From Pseudoduganella lurida (GTDB taxonomy: Bacteria; Pseudomonadota; Gammaproteobacteria; Burkholderiales; Burkholderiaceae_D): DNA of 64,000 bases. A program made the position numbers and the translations under genes. The notes under the pieces were generated by a model. That model saw only the letters and a program-made list of their open reading frames with translations, had not been told where the DNA came from and did no database searches. Positions 25,072 to 34,143 of this stretch are shown here, one piece after another (position 1 is the first letter of the stretch; each line of letters opens with the position of its first letter). The stretch is from the NCBI RefSeq assembly GCF_007830455.1, contig NZ_VLLB01000005.1, positions 372,001 to 436,000 on the forward strand. Direction: 5' to 3'.

Positions 25072-27453
25072 TTACCAGCTGTAGCCGACCTTCGCGTAGT
25101 AGAACCGGCCATTGAAGCCCGCTGGCGAGAAGTTCGAGTACGGGTAGATGCCGTTCGTGTTCAGGTTGCCGGCGGTGGTGGTGTCGTCCGGGTAGCTGTC
25201 GGTCACGTTGTCGATGCCGGCCGTGACGCGCCAGTTCTTCGCGAAGCGCACCGTGCCCGACACGTCCAGCACCCACTGGCGGCCGTATTCCTGGTCCAGC
25301 GCCGCGTTGTTCTGCGGGACCGTGAACTTGCCGTAGTTGGTGGCGAGGGCGCGCGCGCTCCAGGTGGCGGCCGTGTAGTCGGCGCCCAGGCTGAACTTGT
25401 CCTTCGGCGAGCCGACCGTGTTGCGCAGGATCGACTGGCGGTCGATCAGCAGCAGGTTGTTGGCGGTCAGGACGGCCGGGTTGGCGGCCACGTTTTCCAC
25501 TTGCGTCTTGTTGTGGTTGTACGCGGCCGTGAAGTCCACGCGGTCCGTGTTGGCCAGGTTCCAGCGGTAGGTGCTGACGATGTCCACGCCCGTGGTCTTG
25601 GTGTCGATCGCGTTCGTGAAGTAGCGGCCCGCGCCCACCTGGATGCCCTGCGTGGCCAGCACGTTGCGCAGCGCCTGCGGCAGCGTCATGTTGGCCGACA
25701 GCGCGATGCGGTCGTCCACGAAAATGCGGTAGACGTCGACCGTGGTATTGAAGTTGCGGGTCGGTGCCAGCTGCAGGCCGATGCTGTAGTTGCGGGCTTT
25801 CTCGGCCTTCAGCGGCGTGGCGCCGAGTGCCCGAGCGGCGGCGCTGTCGACGGCGAACGTGCCCGTCTCGATCGGCGTATTGGTGCCGTTCACGACCGCG
25901 AAGTTGGTCGTGGTGATGGTGTAGAACTGCTGCGCCAGCGACGGTGCGCGGAAGCCGGAAGAGGCGGTACCGCGCAGCGACACCTTGTCGTTGAACGCGT
26001 AGCGCGTGGACGCCTTGGCGGACGTGGTGCTGCCGAAGTCCGTGTAGTGCTCATAACGGGCAGCCAGCGCGCCGGACCATTGCGGCGTGATCTGCGCTTC
26101 CAGGTTCAGGTACGCGGACTGGTTGCTGCGGCTGTTCTTGCCCGCGTTGACGGGGCGGAAGCCGGAGAAGCCCTGCGAGCCGGAACCCATGTACGACGCG
26201 GCGTCGCCCGCTTCGATCTCGTACGATTCATGACGCACTTCCAGGCCGGTCGCTACCGTCAGCGGACCGGAGAACGCGGCGACCGGAATCTCGCGCGCCA
26301 GGTCGAAGTTGGCGACGGACTGCGTGTTAATCAGCTTACCGAGGTGGAAGTGGGTCGGGCTCTGCGCGCCGAGGTCCTGGTTGACGGTGTTGTCGATGTC
26401 GAGCCAGAAGCTGTTGCGGCCGTAGTCCAGGCTCGCGTCCCAGCGCCAGCCGGCCAGGTCGCCCTTGAAGCCGGCGACCAGCGATTCGTCCGTGGCCGTG
26501 CTGTTCTGCAGCGGCAGGAAGCCGTTCGGAAACAGCGGGGTGCGCCGCACGCCGCCGTTCAGTGCCGTGCGCCACGTGGCGGCGGCTTCCGAATCGCGCT
26601 CGCCGTACTGGCCGAACGCGTAGAAGTCGGTGTTCTCGCCGACCTGGATCTGCGAGTTGAAGAAGATATTGCGCGGCTTGGTGTCCGAATCGCCGTAGCG
26701 CTGCGTGACCTGGCCGTACAGCGGCTCGGCCGGATTGCGGGTGTCCGCGCCGGCGCGATTCGTCGGCTTGCGGTTCGCGGCTTCGACGGCCAGGCGCACC
26801 CAGCCCTTGTCGCCGATCGCGAAGCCGCCGTTGGCCTTGACCGTGGTCTGTTCGCCGTCGCCTTCCTTGTACTCGCCGTAGCCGATTTCGACGTCGCCGC
26901 CGTTCGGCCCTTTTTTCAGGATGATGTTGACCACACCGGCGATCGCATCGGAACCGTATTGGGCGGCGGCGCCATCGCGCAGCACTTCGATGTGGTCGAT
27001 CGCGGCCAGCGGGATCGCGTTCAGGTCGACCGGCGCGGAGCCGCGGCCGGCCGTGCCGTTGACGTTGACGACGGCGGAGGCATGGCGGCGCTTGCCGTTC
27101 ACCAGCACCAGCACCTGGTCCGGCGCCAGGCCGCGCAGCTGCGCCGGGCGCACTGCATCGGAGGCATCCGTGCCGGAAGGGCGCGGGAAGTTCATCGACG
27201 GCAGCACGCGCGACAGCACGGTGGCCAGTTCGGACGAGCCGGTCGATTGCAGTTCTTTCGTGCCGATGATGTCGATCGGCGATTCGGAATCGGCGGTGCG
27301 GCGATTCTTCGCATACGTGCCGGTGACGACGACGGTCTGCAGGTCATCGGCCGGTGCTGCCTGCTGCTGTGCCGAGGCGGGGACTGCGGTGGCTGCGGCG
27401 ATCAGGGAAAGAACGAGGAGGGAATGCGGGGAATGCTTGTAGCGAGTGCTCAT
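25072..27453 (-). CDS. TonB-dependent outer-membrane receptor
   Basis: The 793-residue protein has a signal peptide (LLVLSLIAAATAVPASAQ), a TonB-box-like DDLQTVVVTG near the mature N-terminus, the plug domain (QLRGLAPDQVLVLVNGKRRH, EVLRDGAAAQYGSDAIAGVV) and a 22-strand barrel region ending in the aromatic YYAKVGYSW. It should import a scarce ligand across the outer membrane using TonB energy. It resembles the CirA/iron-type or general receptors, but the ligand is unknown. Neighbouring cysTWAB suggests a sulfur compound such as a sulfonate or sulfate ester; this is only positional. A TonB-ExbBD operon lies 20 kb away. Confidence 0.92.
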   Translation of the reverse strand: MSTRYKHSPHSLLVLSLIAAATAVPASAQQQAAPADDLQTVVVTGTYAKNRRTADSESPIDIIGTKELQSTGSSELATVLSRVLPSMNFPRPSGTDASDAVRPAQLRGLAPDQVLVLVNGKRRHASAVVNVNGTAGRGSAPVDLNAIPLAAIDHIEVLRDGAAAQYGSDAIAGVVNIILKKGPNGGDVEIGYGEYKEGDGEQTTVKANGGFAIGDKGWVRLAVEAANRKPTNRAGADTRNPAEPLYGQVTQRYGDSDTKPRNIFFNSQIQVGENTDFYAFGQYGERDSEAAATWRTALNGGVRRTPLFPNGFLPLQNSTATDESLVAGFKGDLAGWRWDASLDYGRNSFWLDIDNTVNQDLGAQSPTHFHLGKLINTQSVANFDLAREIPVAAFSGPLTVATGLEVRHESYEIEAGDAASYMGSGSQGFSGFRPVNAGKNSRSNQSAYLNLEAQITPQWSGALAARYEHYTDFGSTTSAKASTRYAFNDKVSLRGTASSGFRAPSLAQQFYTITTTNFAVVNGTNTPIETGTFAVDSAAARALGATPLKAEKARNYSIGLQLAPTRNFNTTVDVYRIFVDDRIALSANMTLPQALRNVLATQGIQVGAGRYFTNAIDTKTTGVDIVSTYRWNLANTDRVDFTAAYNHNKTQVENVAANPAVLTANNLLLIDRQSILRNTVGSPKDKFSLGADYTAATWSARALATNYGKFTVPQNNAALDQEYGRQWVLDVSGTVRFAKNWRVTAGIDNVTDSYPDDTTTAGNLNTNGIYPYSNFSPAGFNGRFYYAKVGYSW

Positions 27454-27583
27454 CAGGGTGGGGTTCGGATTGACGAAAGCTCTATATTAATCGTTGCACC
27501 TCATGGCACGAACGATTTGTATGCGCTTTGCTTATGCCCGAGTCGCATATGGGAGACACTTGCTTGCATCGTGAAAGTTTAAA

Positions 27584-27643
27584 GGGGACAGGCACCTATT
27601 TCTGAGCAATACGCGTGTTGCTCAGAAATAGGTGCCTGTCCCC
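27584..27643. repeat. Perfect 26-bp-arm palindrome (GGGGACAGGCACC family)
   Basis: The left arm begins GGGGACAGGCACCTATTTCT and pairs perfectly over 26 bases with the right arm; the loop is TACGCGTG. It differs from the copy at 20761 at three positions, each compensated in the other arm. It sits between the tas stop and the receptor gene start. Confidence 0.9.
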
Positions 27644-27662
27644 GATGTGGTCGCCGATGTAT

Positions 27663-28709
27663 TTACTGCCCCGGATTGGTGATGCGGGCGTGGATCGCGT
27701 CGATCGCTTCGAGCACCTGCTGCGGCAGCTGCGTGTCGTAGGCGTCGATGTTTTCCTTCAGCTGGTCCAGCGTGGTGGCACCGATGATGGTGGAGCCCAC
27801 GAACCAGCGCGAGTAGCACCAGGCCAGCGCCATCTGCGTCGGCGTGAGGCCGTTCTCGCGCGCCAGCTTCGCGTACTGCGCCACGGCTTCCAGCACGGCG
27901 GGCCGCAGGTAGCGCGGGCTCCAGGTCGGCGGATACAGCGTCAGGCGGCCGGCGGCATTCGGGTTGTCCAGGTACTTGGCCGTCAGCTGGCCGAACGCCA
28001 GCGGGCTGTAGGCCAGCAGCGTCACATCTTCGCGGAAGCAGGTCTCGTCGAGGAAGCTGGTTTCGTAATGGCGGGCCGTCAGGTTGTACAAGTTCTGGAT
28101 GGTGGCGATGCGCGGCAGGCCTTTCAGTTCGGCCTGTTTGATGAATTCCGAGACGCCCCAGTTCGATTCGTTCGACACGCCGATGTGGCCGATCTTGCCC
28201 TCGTCGACCAGCTTGCCCAGCGCGGCCAGCGTGTCCTCGATGGCAACCGATGCACGTTCTTTTGCCGGATCGAACGCGTTCGCGCCGAAGATCGGCACGT
28301 TGCGGCTCGGCCAGTGCAGCTGGTACAGGTCGATGTGGTCCGTCTGCAGGCGCTGCAGGCTCGTCTCCACGGCGGCGCGCAGGTTCTGCTCGTCGAAGTT
28401 CTGCTGGCCGCCGCGGATCCAGTGGATGCCCGGGTTCGGGCCGGCCGCCTTCGTGGCCAGCACGATGTTGTCGCGCTGGCCGCTCTTCTTCAGCCACGTG
28501 CCGATGTAGCGCTCCGTCGCGCCCTGCGATTCGGCGCTCGGCATCACCGGATACATCTCGGCGGTGTCGATGAAGTTGATGCCCCGTTCCAGTGCATAGT
28601 CGAGCTGCGCGTGCGCATCGGCTTCCGTGTTCTGCCGGCCCCAGGTCATGGTGCCCAGGCAGATCTTCGTCACGTCGACATCGGTGCGGCCCAGTTTGAT
28701 CTTGTCCAT
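27663..28709 (-). CDS. tas: NADP(H)-dependent aldo/keto reductase, Tas type
   Basis: The 348-residue TIM-barrel oxidoreductase starts MDKIKLGRTDVDVTKICLGT and contains ADAHAQLDYALERGINFIDT, then AEMYP, as in E. coli Tas. The catalytic tetrad is recognisable as Asp and Tyr in FIDTAEMYP, Lys in LATKA and His in YQLHWP. The NADP segment is near GATTLDQLKENIDAY. The physiological substrate is unknown; E. coli tas was found as a multicopy suppressor in tyrosine auxotrophs. It begins 13 bases after pyrD, as the last gene of the nudix-aat-bpt-pyrD-tas run. Confidence 0.9.
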   Translation of the reverse strand: MDKIKLGRTDVDVTKICLGTMTWGRQNTEADAHAQLDYALERGINFIDTAEMYPVMPSAESQGATERYIGTWLKKSGQRDNIVLATKAAGPNPGIHWIRGGQQNFDEQNLRAAVETSLQRLQTDHIDLYQLHWPSRNVPIFGANAFDPAKERASVAIEDTLAALGKLVDEGKIGHIGVSNESNWGVSEFIKQAELKGLPRIATIQNLYNLTARHYETSFLDETCFREDVTLLAYSPLAFGQLTAKYLDNPNAAGRLTLYPPTWSPRYLRPAVLEAVAQYAKLARENGLTPTQMALAWCYSRWFVGSTIIGATTLDQLKENIDAYDTQLPQQVLEAIDAIHARITNPGQ

Positions 28710-28722
28710 CTTGTTCCTTTTA

Positions 28723-29766
28723 TCAGGGTTGACGCAGTGCGTTGGCGCAGTCGCGGATCAGCGCGGGGCCGGCGTAAATCAGGCCGCTGTACAGCTGCAC
28801 GAGCTGGGCGCCGGCGGCGATCTTGGCCTGCGCATCCTGGCCGCGCATGATGCCGCCCACGCCGATGATCGGCAGCGCGTCGCCCAGCTCCGCCTTCAGC
28901 AGGCGGATCACGCGGTTGGAACCTTCGAAGACGGGCGCGCCGGACAGGCCGCCCGCTTCGGCGCCATGCTGCATGCCTTCCACGGCCGTGCGCGACAGCG
29001 TGGTGTTGGTGGCGATCACGCCGTCGATGCGGTGGCGCACCAGCGCATCGGCGATGTTCTTCACCTGCTCTTCGTCCATGTCCGGCGCGATCTTCAGCGC
29101 CAGCGGCACGTAGCGCTTGTGCTGGTCGGCCAGGCGCGCCTGTGCATCCTTCAGCTGGGCCAGCAGGCCATCGAGTTCGGAGCCGCCCTGCAGCTGGCGC
29201 AGGTTCTTCGTGTTCGGCGACGAGATGTTCACCGTCACATAACTGGCATACGGATAGACCTTCTGCAGGCAGTGCAGGTAATCGTCGGCGGCGCGCTCGA
29301 TCGGCGTGTCGGCGTTCTTGCCGATGTTCAGGCCCAGCACGCCGTCCTTCTTCTGGAAGAAGCGCGACGACTGCACATTCGCGACGAAGGCATCCACGCC
29401 GCCGTTGTTGAAGCCCATGCGGTTGATGATGCCGTGCGCGGCGGGCAGGCGGAACATGCGCGGCTTCGGGTTGCCCGGCTGGGCGCGCGGCGTGACCGTG
29501 CCGATCTCGATCGAGCCGAAGCCCAGGTCGGCCAGCGCGTCGATGTAGGTGCCGTCCTTGTCCAGGCCCGCGGCCAGGCCCACCGGATTCTTGAACAGCA
29601 GGCCCATCACCGTACGCGGATCGGGCTTTGGCGGCTGCACGATGGCGCGCGTGAGGCCCAGGCGGGACAGGCGTTTCAGGTTGTCGAGCGTAAGATGGTG
29701 GGCGGCTTCGGCGTCCATCGAGAACAGCGCCGGACGCGCGAGGGAATACAGGAATTTGTCGGACAT
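28723..29766 (-). CDS. pyrD: Dihydroorotate dehydrogenase (quinone), class 2
   Basis: The 347-residue membrane-associated flavoprotein oxidises dihydroorotate to orotate in pyrimidine synthesis and passes electrons to quinone. The class 2 N-terminal helices ([20 protein letters not shown]), [20 protein letters not shown], the substrate loop [16 protein letters not shown] with the catalytic Ser, and [16 protein letters not shown] near the FMN phosphate are all present. I chose the ATG at 29766 (MSDKFLY); in-frame ATGs at 29817 and 29877 are not conserved. It lies 68 bases after bpt. Confidence 0.95.
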   Translation of the reverse strand: MSDKFLYSLARPALFSMDAEAAHHLTLDNLKRLSRLGLTRAIVQPPKPDPRTVMGLLFKNPVGLAAGLDKDGTYIDALADLGFGSIEIGTVTPRAQPGNPKPRMFRLPAAHGIINRMGFNNGGVDAFVANVQSSRFFQKKDGVLGLNIGKNADTPIERAADDYLHCLQKVYPYASYVTVNISSPNTKNLRQLQGGSELDGLLAQLKDAQARLADQHKRYVPLALKIAPDMDEEQVKNIADALVRHRIDGVIATNTTLSRTAVEGMQHGAEAGGLSGAPVFEGSNRVIRLLKAELGDALPIIGVGGIMRGQDAQAKIAAGAQLVQLYSGLIYAGPALIRDCANALRQP

Positions 29767-29834
29767 GGGCAATCGGAAGTAAGCCGGGAACGACCCGGCG
29801 AGAGAATTGCCCGCCATTCTACCTTGCCGGAAGA

Positions 29835-30584
29835 TTATGCCGGCGAGCCGTCGTCCATTCGCGGCATCACCGCCCACACGCCCTTGCGGCGCGCTTCCAG
29901 CGGCTGGAACTTGATTTTATAGCTCATCTTCGGGCTTTCCTCGATCCAGTAGCCCAGGTACACATAGGGCAGGCCCAGCTCGCGCGCCTGCTCGATCTGC
30001 CACAGCACGTTGTAGGTGCCGTAGGAGGCGGCCGGCACGTCCGGATCGAAGAAGGTGTAGACGGAGGACAGGCCATCGGACAGCACGTCGATGATGGACA
30101 CCATGCGCAGCGTGCCGTCCGGCTCGCGGAACTCGACGAGGCGCGTGTTGACGCGGCTCTGCAGCAGGAACTGGGCATACTGGTCGCGGCTGTCCTGGTC
30201 CATGCCGCCGCCGGCGTGGCGGGTGCTCTGGTAGCGCAGGTACAGCGCGTAGTGCTCGTCCGAGAAGGACAGCGTGGCCACGCCGGTGCGCAGGTTGTCG
30301 TGGCGGGACCAGGCGCGGCGCTGGCCGCGGGTGCGCACGAATTCCTGCGCCACCACACGCACGGGAATGCAGGCCTGGCAGCCGTCGCAGTACGGGCGGT
30401 ACGTGAAGATGCCGCTGCGCCGGAAGCCGTTGCGTACCAGTTCCGAATAGACATCGGCATTGATCAGGTGCGAGGGCGTGGCGACCTGCGAGCGGGCCTG
30501 GCGCGTGTCCAGGTAGCTGCAGGGGTAGGGCGCCGTCGTGTAGAACTGGAGCGCGGCAAAAGGAAGGTCGTTCAGCTGCGTCAT
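29835..30584 (-). CDS. bpt: Leucyl-tRNA-protein transferase Bpt (aspartate/glutamate specific)
   Basis: The 249-residue aminoacyl-tRNA-protein transferase adds leucine to proteins with N-terminal Asp or Glu, marking them for ClpS/ClpAP. Conserved features are [20 protein letters not shown], the cysteine-rich [20 protein letters not shown] and [20 protein letters not shown], all as in bacterial Bpt (ATE1-like). The size is normal. It lies 98 bases downstream of aat, which encodes the complementary transferase, so the two N-degron enzymes are in one unit. The start at 30584 is the first ATG of the conserved N-terminus. Confidence 0.94.
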   Translation of the reverse strand: MTQLNDLPFAALQFYTTAPYPCSYLDTRQARSQVATPSHLINADVYSELVRNGFRRSGIFTYRPYCDGCQACIPVRVVAQEFVRTRGQRRAWSRHDNLRTGVATLSFSDEHYALYLRYQSTRHAGGGMDQDSRDQYAQFLLQSRVNTRLVEFREPDGTLRMVSIIDVLSDGLSSVYTFFDPDVPAASYGTYNVLWQIEQARELGLPYVYLGYWIEESPKMSYKIKFQPLEARRKGVWAVMPRMDDGSPA

Positions 30585-30682
30585 GCAGAACCTGTTATCG
30601 GTGGCGTTGTCACGGATGGAGGAGTGCTCACATCATAGCGCTTTCGCGCCAGGCCTGCGTGGCAGGGCCGTGCGCGGACCGT

Positions 30683-31411
30683 TCAGCTGCCGGCCACCAC
30701 GGGCGGCACCGGCTGCCAGTCGCGGATGCGCGGCCTGGCGATGGCGTGCTTCAGGTGCGCCAGGAAGGCGGCGCGGGGAATCGGGCGGGCGCCCAGCGAG
30801 GCGAGGTGTCCCGTCTCCTGCTGGCAGTCGATCATGCGCACGCCGTGCTGGACGAGGAAATGGACAAGGTAGGCGAGCGCGATCTTCGATGCGTCCGTCA
30901 CGCGCGCGAACATCGATTCGCCGTAGAACATGCGGCCGATCGAGACGCCGTAGGCACCGCCCACCAGTTCGCCATCGAGCCACACTTCCGACGAGTGCGC
31001 GAAGCCCAGCCCGTGCAGGCCCGTGTAGCCGCGGATGATGTCTTCCGAGATCCACGTGCCGGGCCCGTCGCGGCGCGGTGCGGCGCAGGCCCGCATCACC
31101 TGCTCGAACGCGCTGTCGAAGCGCACCTGCCAGCGGCCGTCGGTGCGGCCGCTTTTCTCCACTTTCTTGAGCGTCTTCTTCAGGCTGTCGGACAGCTTGA
31201 ACTCGTCCGTATGCAGCACCATGCGGGGATCGGTGCTCCACCACAGGATTGGCTGGCCTTCGGAAAACCACGGGAAGATGCCGCGCTGGTAGGCGGCCAG
31301 CAGCCGCTCCGGCGACAGGTCGCCGCCGGCCGCCAGCAGCCCCGGCGCCTCGGTGGTCAGCGCCTCGGAAACGTCGGGGAAGGGCGTGTGGGCGCCGAGC
31401 CAGGGAATCAT
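30683..31411 (-). CDS. aat: Leucyl/phenylalanyl-tRNA-protein transferase
   Basis: The 242-residue enzyme transfers Leu or Phe from tRNA to proteins with N-terminal Arg or Lys. It shows [40 protein letters not shown] and the C-terminal [20 protein letters not shown], the standard Aat set. The start at 31411 ([12 protein letters not shown]) overlaps the upstream nudix stop by four bases (ATGA), so the two are translationally coupled. Together with bpt and host ClpS/ClpAP this forms the bacterial N-end rule pathway. Confidence 0.95.
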   Translation of the reverse strand: MIPWLGAHTPFPDVSEALTTEAPGLLAAGGDLSPERLLAAYQRGIFPWFSEGQPILWWSTDPRMVLHTDEFKLSDSLKKTLKKVEKSGRTDGRWQVRFDSAFEQVMRACAAPRRDGPGTWISEDIIRGYTGLHGLGFAHSSEVWLDGELVGGAYGVSIGRMFYGESMFARVTDASKIALAYLVHFLVQHGVRMIDCQQETGHLASLGARPIPRAAFLAHLKHAIARPRIRDWQPVPPVVAGS

Positions 31412-31980
31412 GGTTCGATGCGCATGGGCCGCGTGATGTCCTGCGTGTGGAAGCCGTAGCTGCCGCCCTCGCGGATGCGGGCGCGGTCCGCAAAGAAGCA
31501 TTCGAGCGTGGTGCGGATGGTGGGGAATGCCAGGTCGTCCCAGGGGATCTGGCTCTCCGTGAACATCTGCACGTCCAGGCTTTCCTCGCCTGGCGCGAAA
31601 TCGAGGTCGCGCAAGGTCGCCAGGTAGAACATGTGCACCTGGTGGACGTGCGCCACGTTCAGCAGCGCGTACAGGGGACCGAGTTCGATGTTGGCACCGG
31701 CTTCCTCTTCCGTTTCGCGCTGCGCCGCCTGGGCGGTGGTCTCATCGTTTTCCATGAAGCCGGCCGGCAGCGTCCAGTAGCCGTAGCGTGGTTCGATCGC
31801 GCGTTTGCACAGCAGTACCTGCAGCTCGCCGTCGCCCTCCCACACGGGAATCGAGCCGATCACCATCTTCGGATTCTGGTAGTGGATGGTGGCGCAGTGC
31901 GGGCACACGTAGCGGGGGCGGTTGTCCCCGGCCGGGACCATCAGCTCGACCGGATGAGCGCATTCGGAGCAGAATTTCAT
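31408..31980 (-). CDS. NUDIX hydrolase with N-terminal zinc ribbon
   Basis: The 190-residue protein has a zinc ribbon (C4, C7, C26, C29) and the NUDIX box [20 protein letters not shown], continuing AGANI, with all metal-binding glutamates. This architecture is that of NudC/YjaD-like hydrolases that act on NADH or NAD-capped RNA, but it lacks the full-length NudC N-domain, so the substrate is uncertain. It is first in the nudix-aat-bpt-pyrD-tas run and overlaps aat by ATGA. Its start lies 160 bases from the divergent tRNA gene. Confidence 0.88.
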   Translation of the reverse strand: MKFCSECAHPVELMVPAGDNRPRYVCPHCATIHYQNPKMVIGSIPVWEGDGELQVLLCKRAIEPRYGYWTLPAGFMENDETTAQAAQRETEEEAGANIELGPLYALLNVAHVHQVHMFYLATLRDLDFAPGEESLDVQMFTESQIPWDDLAFPTIRTTLECFFADRARIREGGSYGFHTQDITRPMRIEP

Positions 31981-32098
31981 AGTTCGACGTCGGTTGTGGT
32001 TTGCTTACTTTACACCGTTTGGCGGGGTGCGCGGAACGCCCGGGACGGCGCGGCTGACGAATATAGCAGGTCTATCATGCGCAATTCGAGGATCAATA

Positions 32099-32127
32099 TT
32101 GCCTAAATGCGTTATGTGCCGTATAAT
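32099..32127 (+). promoter_or_regulatory. Promoter of the initiator tRNA gene
   Basis: TTGCCT (32099-32104) and a consensus TATAAT (32122-32127) are separated by exactly 17 bases. Transcription should start near 32134, about seven bases before the mature tRNA 5' end. Confidence 0.85.
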
Positions 32128-32140
32128 TCGTTTCATCAGA

Positions 32141-32217
32141 CGCGGGGTGGAGCAGTCTGGCAGCTCGTCGGGCTCATAACCCGAAGGTCACAGGTTCAAA
32201 TCCTGTCCCCGCAACCA
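32141..32217 (+). tRNA. Initiator tRNA-fMet (CAT anticodon)
   Basis: The 77-base gene folds as a cloverleaf with encoded CCA. It starts CGCGGGGTGGAGCAGTCTGG. Position 1 is C and position 72 is A, the mismatch that marks initiator tRNAs, and the anticodon stem has the three G-C pairs GGG/CCC around CTCATAA. The T loop reads GGTTCAAATCC. It therefore starts translation and is formylated. It has its own strong promoter and terminator and is a single copy here. Confidence 0.97.
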
Positions 32218-32227
32218 GAATTCGAAA

Positions 32228-32272
32228 AACCGCCGGTGTTCCAGCTCCAAGCTGAACCCGGCGGTTTTTTTT
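32228..32272 (+). terminator. Terminator of the initiator tRNA gene
   Basis: AACCGCCGG and CCGGCGGTT form the outer stem, with GTT/AAC and CAGCT/AGCTG pairs extending it inside, followed by eight T residues. It starts 11 bases after the tRNA CCA end. Confidence 0.9.
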
Positions 32273-32355
32273 CGTGCGTATTTTTCGTCCTGCTTTTGCA
32301 TCGATCGGGACAATTCGTTCTACACTTGCCAATCCGTAAATCTTTCGGGGCCGGC

Positions 32356-33055
32356 ATGCATCCTCTCATGCAGCATCGAATTTCTCCTTCACCCTGGGAG
32401 GCGGCCTGCTGCATGCTGCAATATTCTTCGCGGGATCAAGGCAGCTGCCTGAAACTGCATCGTCTTCGCGCCAGCGTTATTCGCGGCTGATATTCATTGC
32501 CTTGCCACCACCGCCCGCACCGGCATCGACGGCCAATAATCAGGTCAAGGCTCCGAAACCCAAATCGCCCTGGAATGAGCCACCACCCGCAAAGACGGCG
32601 TTGATAGCGTCTGTTTCCACGCAGGAACCACTTGAGCAGGCGCCGGATCCATTCGAAACCCAACCCCTGCTCGATATCGGGCGTCTGGTAAAGGCGCTGC
32701 CCGCGCGGAACGCGAAACGCGCCCGGCCGACGACAGGCCGGTATATGGCCGCTCGCGTGAATCGATGAAAGAGGTTTTGGATCGGGCATTCACGAAAGCC
32801 AGGCTGGCCGTGCCGCCGAAATGGTGTGAAGCGGCGCGCATCGAACGGATCAGCGCGCCGAACGATCCGAAGGAGGTCTATCAGATCACCACCGCCTTCG
32901 GGATCTACTGCATGTATTACCCGGACAAGATCAACGATATCGGCGGGGCCGGCGCCAATCGAGTGCAGACGTCGCCCATCGTCGTGCACTGTGTCCTCGC
33001 ACCATCAATTAATTCATGCCAATCTCCGGTCTGTTCAAGCTCGGATTTGGCATGA
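32356..33055 (+). pseudogene. Frameshifted remnant of a TonB-like/secreted hypothetical gene
   Basis: Three reading frames in succession look coding. One supplies an ATG at 32356 (MHPLMQHR). A second, open over 32340-32768, gives a hydrophobic segment FSFTLGGGLLHAAIFFAG, then IALPPPPAPAS and a Pro/Lys-rich linker. The third, 32765-33055, gives MKEVLDRAFTKARLAVPPKW and VYQITTAFGIYCMYYPDKIN. Together they make a membrane anchor, proline linker and C-terminal domain, as in short TonB-like hypothetical proteins of Oxalobacteraceae. Two frameshifts are needed, so the gene is probably dead. Alternatively the last two frames are separate small genes joined by ATGA. No function is known. Confidence 0.5.
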
Positions 33056-33089
33056 TCGACGGCCGACCACCCCCCTGGATCGCTGCCGG

Positions 33090-34091
33090 TTAGCGGTGGA
33101 TGCGCAGCCAGCCGACCATCTCCGCCGTCATGCCGCGCCCGATTTGCAGCAGCGGCTCATTGTCGAGCGCAGCCCGGAAACGCGGCAGCGTGGCGGGATC
33201 GTCGCCGATCATGTCGTGGAATAAGGCCTGCCATTGCTGCGCAATATGAACCGACTCCGGTGCCTGGCCGCCGGGGTCGGCATTGAATTGCCGACGTATT
33301 TTCTCGATGAGCGGAAACCATTCATTGCCGCGGCTGCGCTGGTGACGCCGCATGCGCTCCACTTCATTCGGCTGCAGGTATTTGGCATAGGCATCGAGTT
33401 TCAGTTCGCCGATTATCTCCGCGACATAATGTCGTAACGCCGGACTGATGCCCGTGCTTTGCTGGATTGCCGGTTCATTCATGTGCATGATATCGAGCCG
33501 CGCAATGATCGAAGCATTGCCATGGGTGCCGCGATCGAGCAATGTCAGCCAGCGCTGGCCCAATTGCTTTGCTTCGAGACTGGCCGGCAAAGCGCCTTCG
33601 CCCCTGATTTTCTCGACCTGCGCCACCAGCGCCGCCCATTCGGCGCGAATCGCCTCGTCGTGATAAACGGGCAGGTTGGCCAGTTCTTCCTTTGAAAAAT
33701 AGTTGTCGTACATTTTCATCTGCTCCAGTGTGGTCAGCCAGTCGGCCAGTTCCGGTTGTTCGCCACGGGCCAATTGCGCATGCAGCTGCTGGAGGTGCGT
33801 GCGCATGCGCGCCGCTTCCTGCAATTGCCGGTCGAGCGCCGCCAGCTGGCGTTCGACGATGGCGAGGGCGGAGGTGCCGGAATGGTCGATGAAATGTCCG
33901 ATGTCGGCCAGCGGCATGCCGAGCTGGCGCAGCGCCTGGATCTGCTGCAGGCGGGCCACGTCGTCGCGGTCATACAGCCGGTAGCCGGCATCGGAACGGC
34001 CCGAAGGTTGGAGCAGGCCGATGTCATCGTAATGGTGCAGCGTGCGGACGGTAATGCCCGCGTGGTGTGCCAGTTGGCCAATCTTCAGCAT
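33090..34091 (-). CDS. MerR-family regulator with TipA-like effector domain
   Basis: The 333-residue protein begins MLKIGQLAHHAGITVRTLHH, then YDDIGLLQPSGRSDAGYRLY, the MerR winged helix, with a dimerisation coiled coil at about residues 75-115. The long C-terminal part includes MYDNYFSKEELANLPVYH, similar to the TipAS antibiotic-recognition domain, and then a second all-helical half of unknown role. The ligand is unknown. It lacks metal-binding cysteines, so it is not a metal sensor. It lies 52 bases downstream of the glycosylase gene on the same strand. Base composition is somewhat less GC-rich than its neighbours. Confidence 0.85.
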   Translation of the reverse strand: MLKIGQLAHHAGITVRTLHHYDDIGLLQPSGRSDAGYRLYDRDDVARLQQIQALRQLGMPLADIGHFIDHSGTSALAIVERQLAALDRQLQEAARMRTHLQQLHAQLARGEQPELADWLTTLEQMKMYDNYFSKEELANLPVYHDEAIRAEWAALVAQVEKIRGEGALPASLEAKQLGQRWLTLLDRGTHGNASIIARLDIMHMNEPAIQQSTGISPALRHYVAEIIGELKLDAYAKYLQPNEVERMRRHQRSRGNEWFPLIEKIRRQFNADPGGQAPESVHIAQQWQALFHDMIGDDPATLPRFRAALDNEPLLQIGRGMTAEMVGWLRIHR

Positions 34092-34143
34092 CGTCAGCTC
34101 CTCGTTCGGTCAGGCGATCGTGAAGCCTGACGTGGCGTGAGGG

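Noticed and set aside
32141..33090. Genomic island inserted at the tRNA-fMet gene
   Set aside because: No integrase, no repeated tRNA 3' end and no foreign gene block; only a decayed gene is present.
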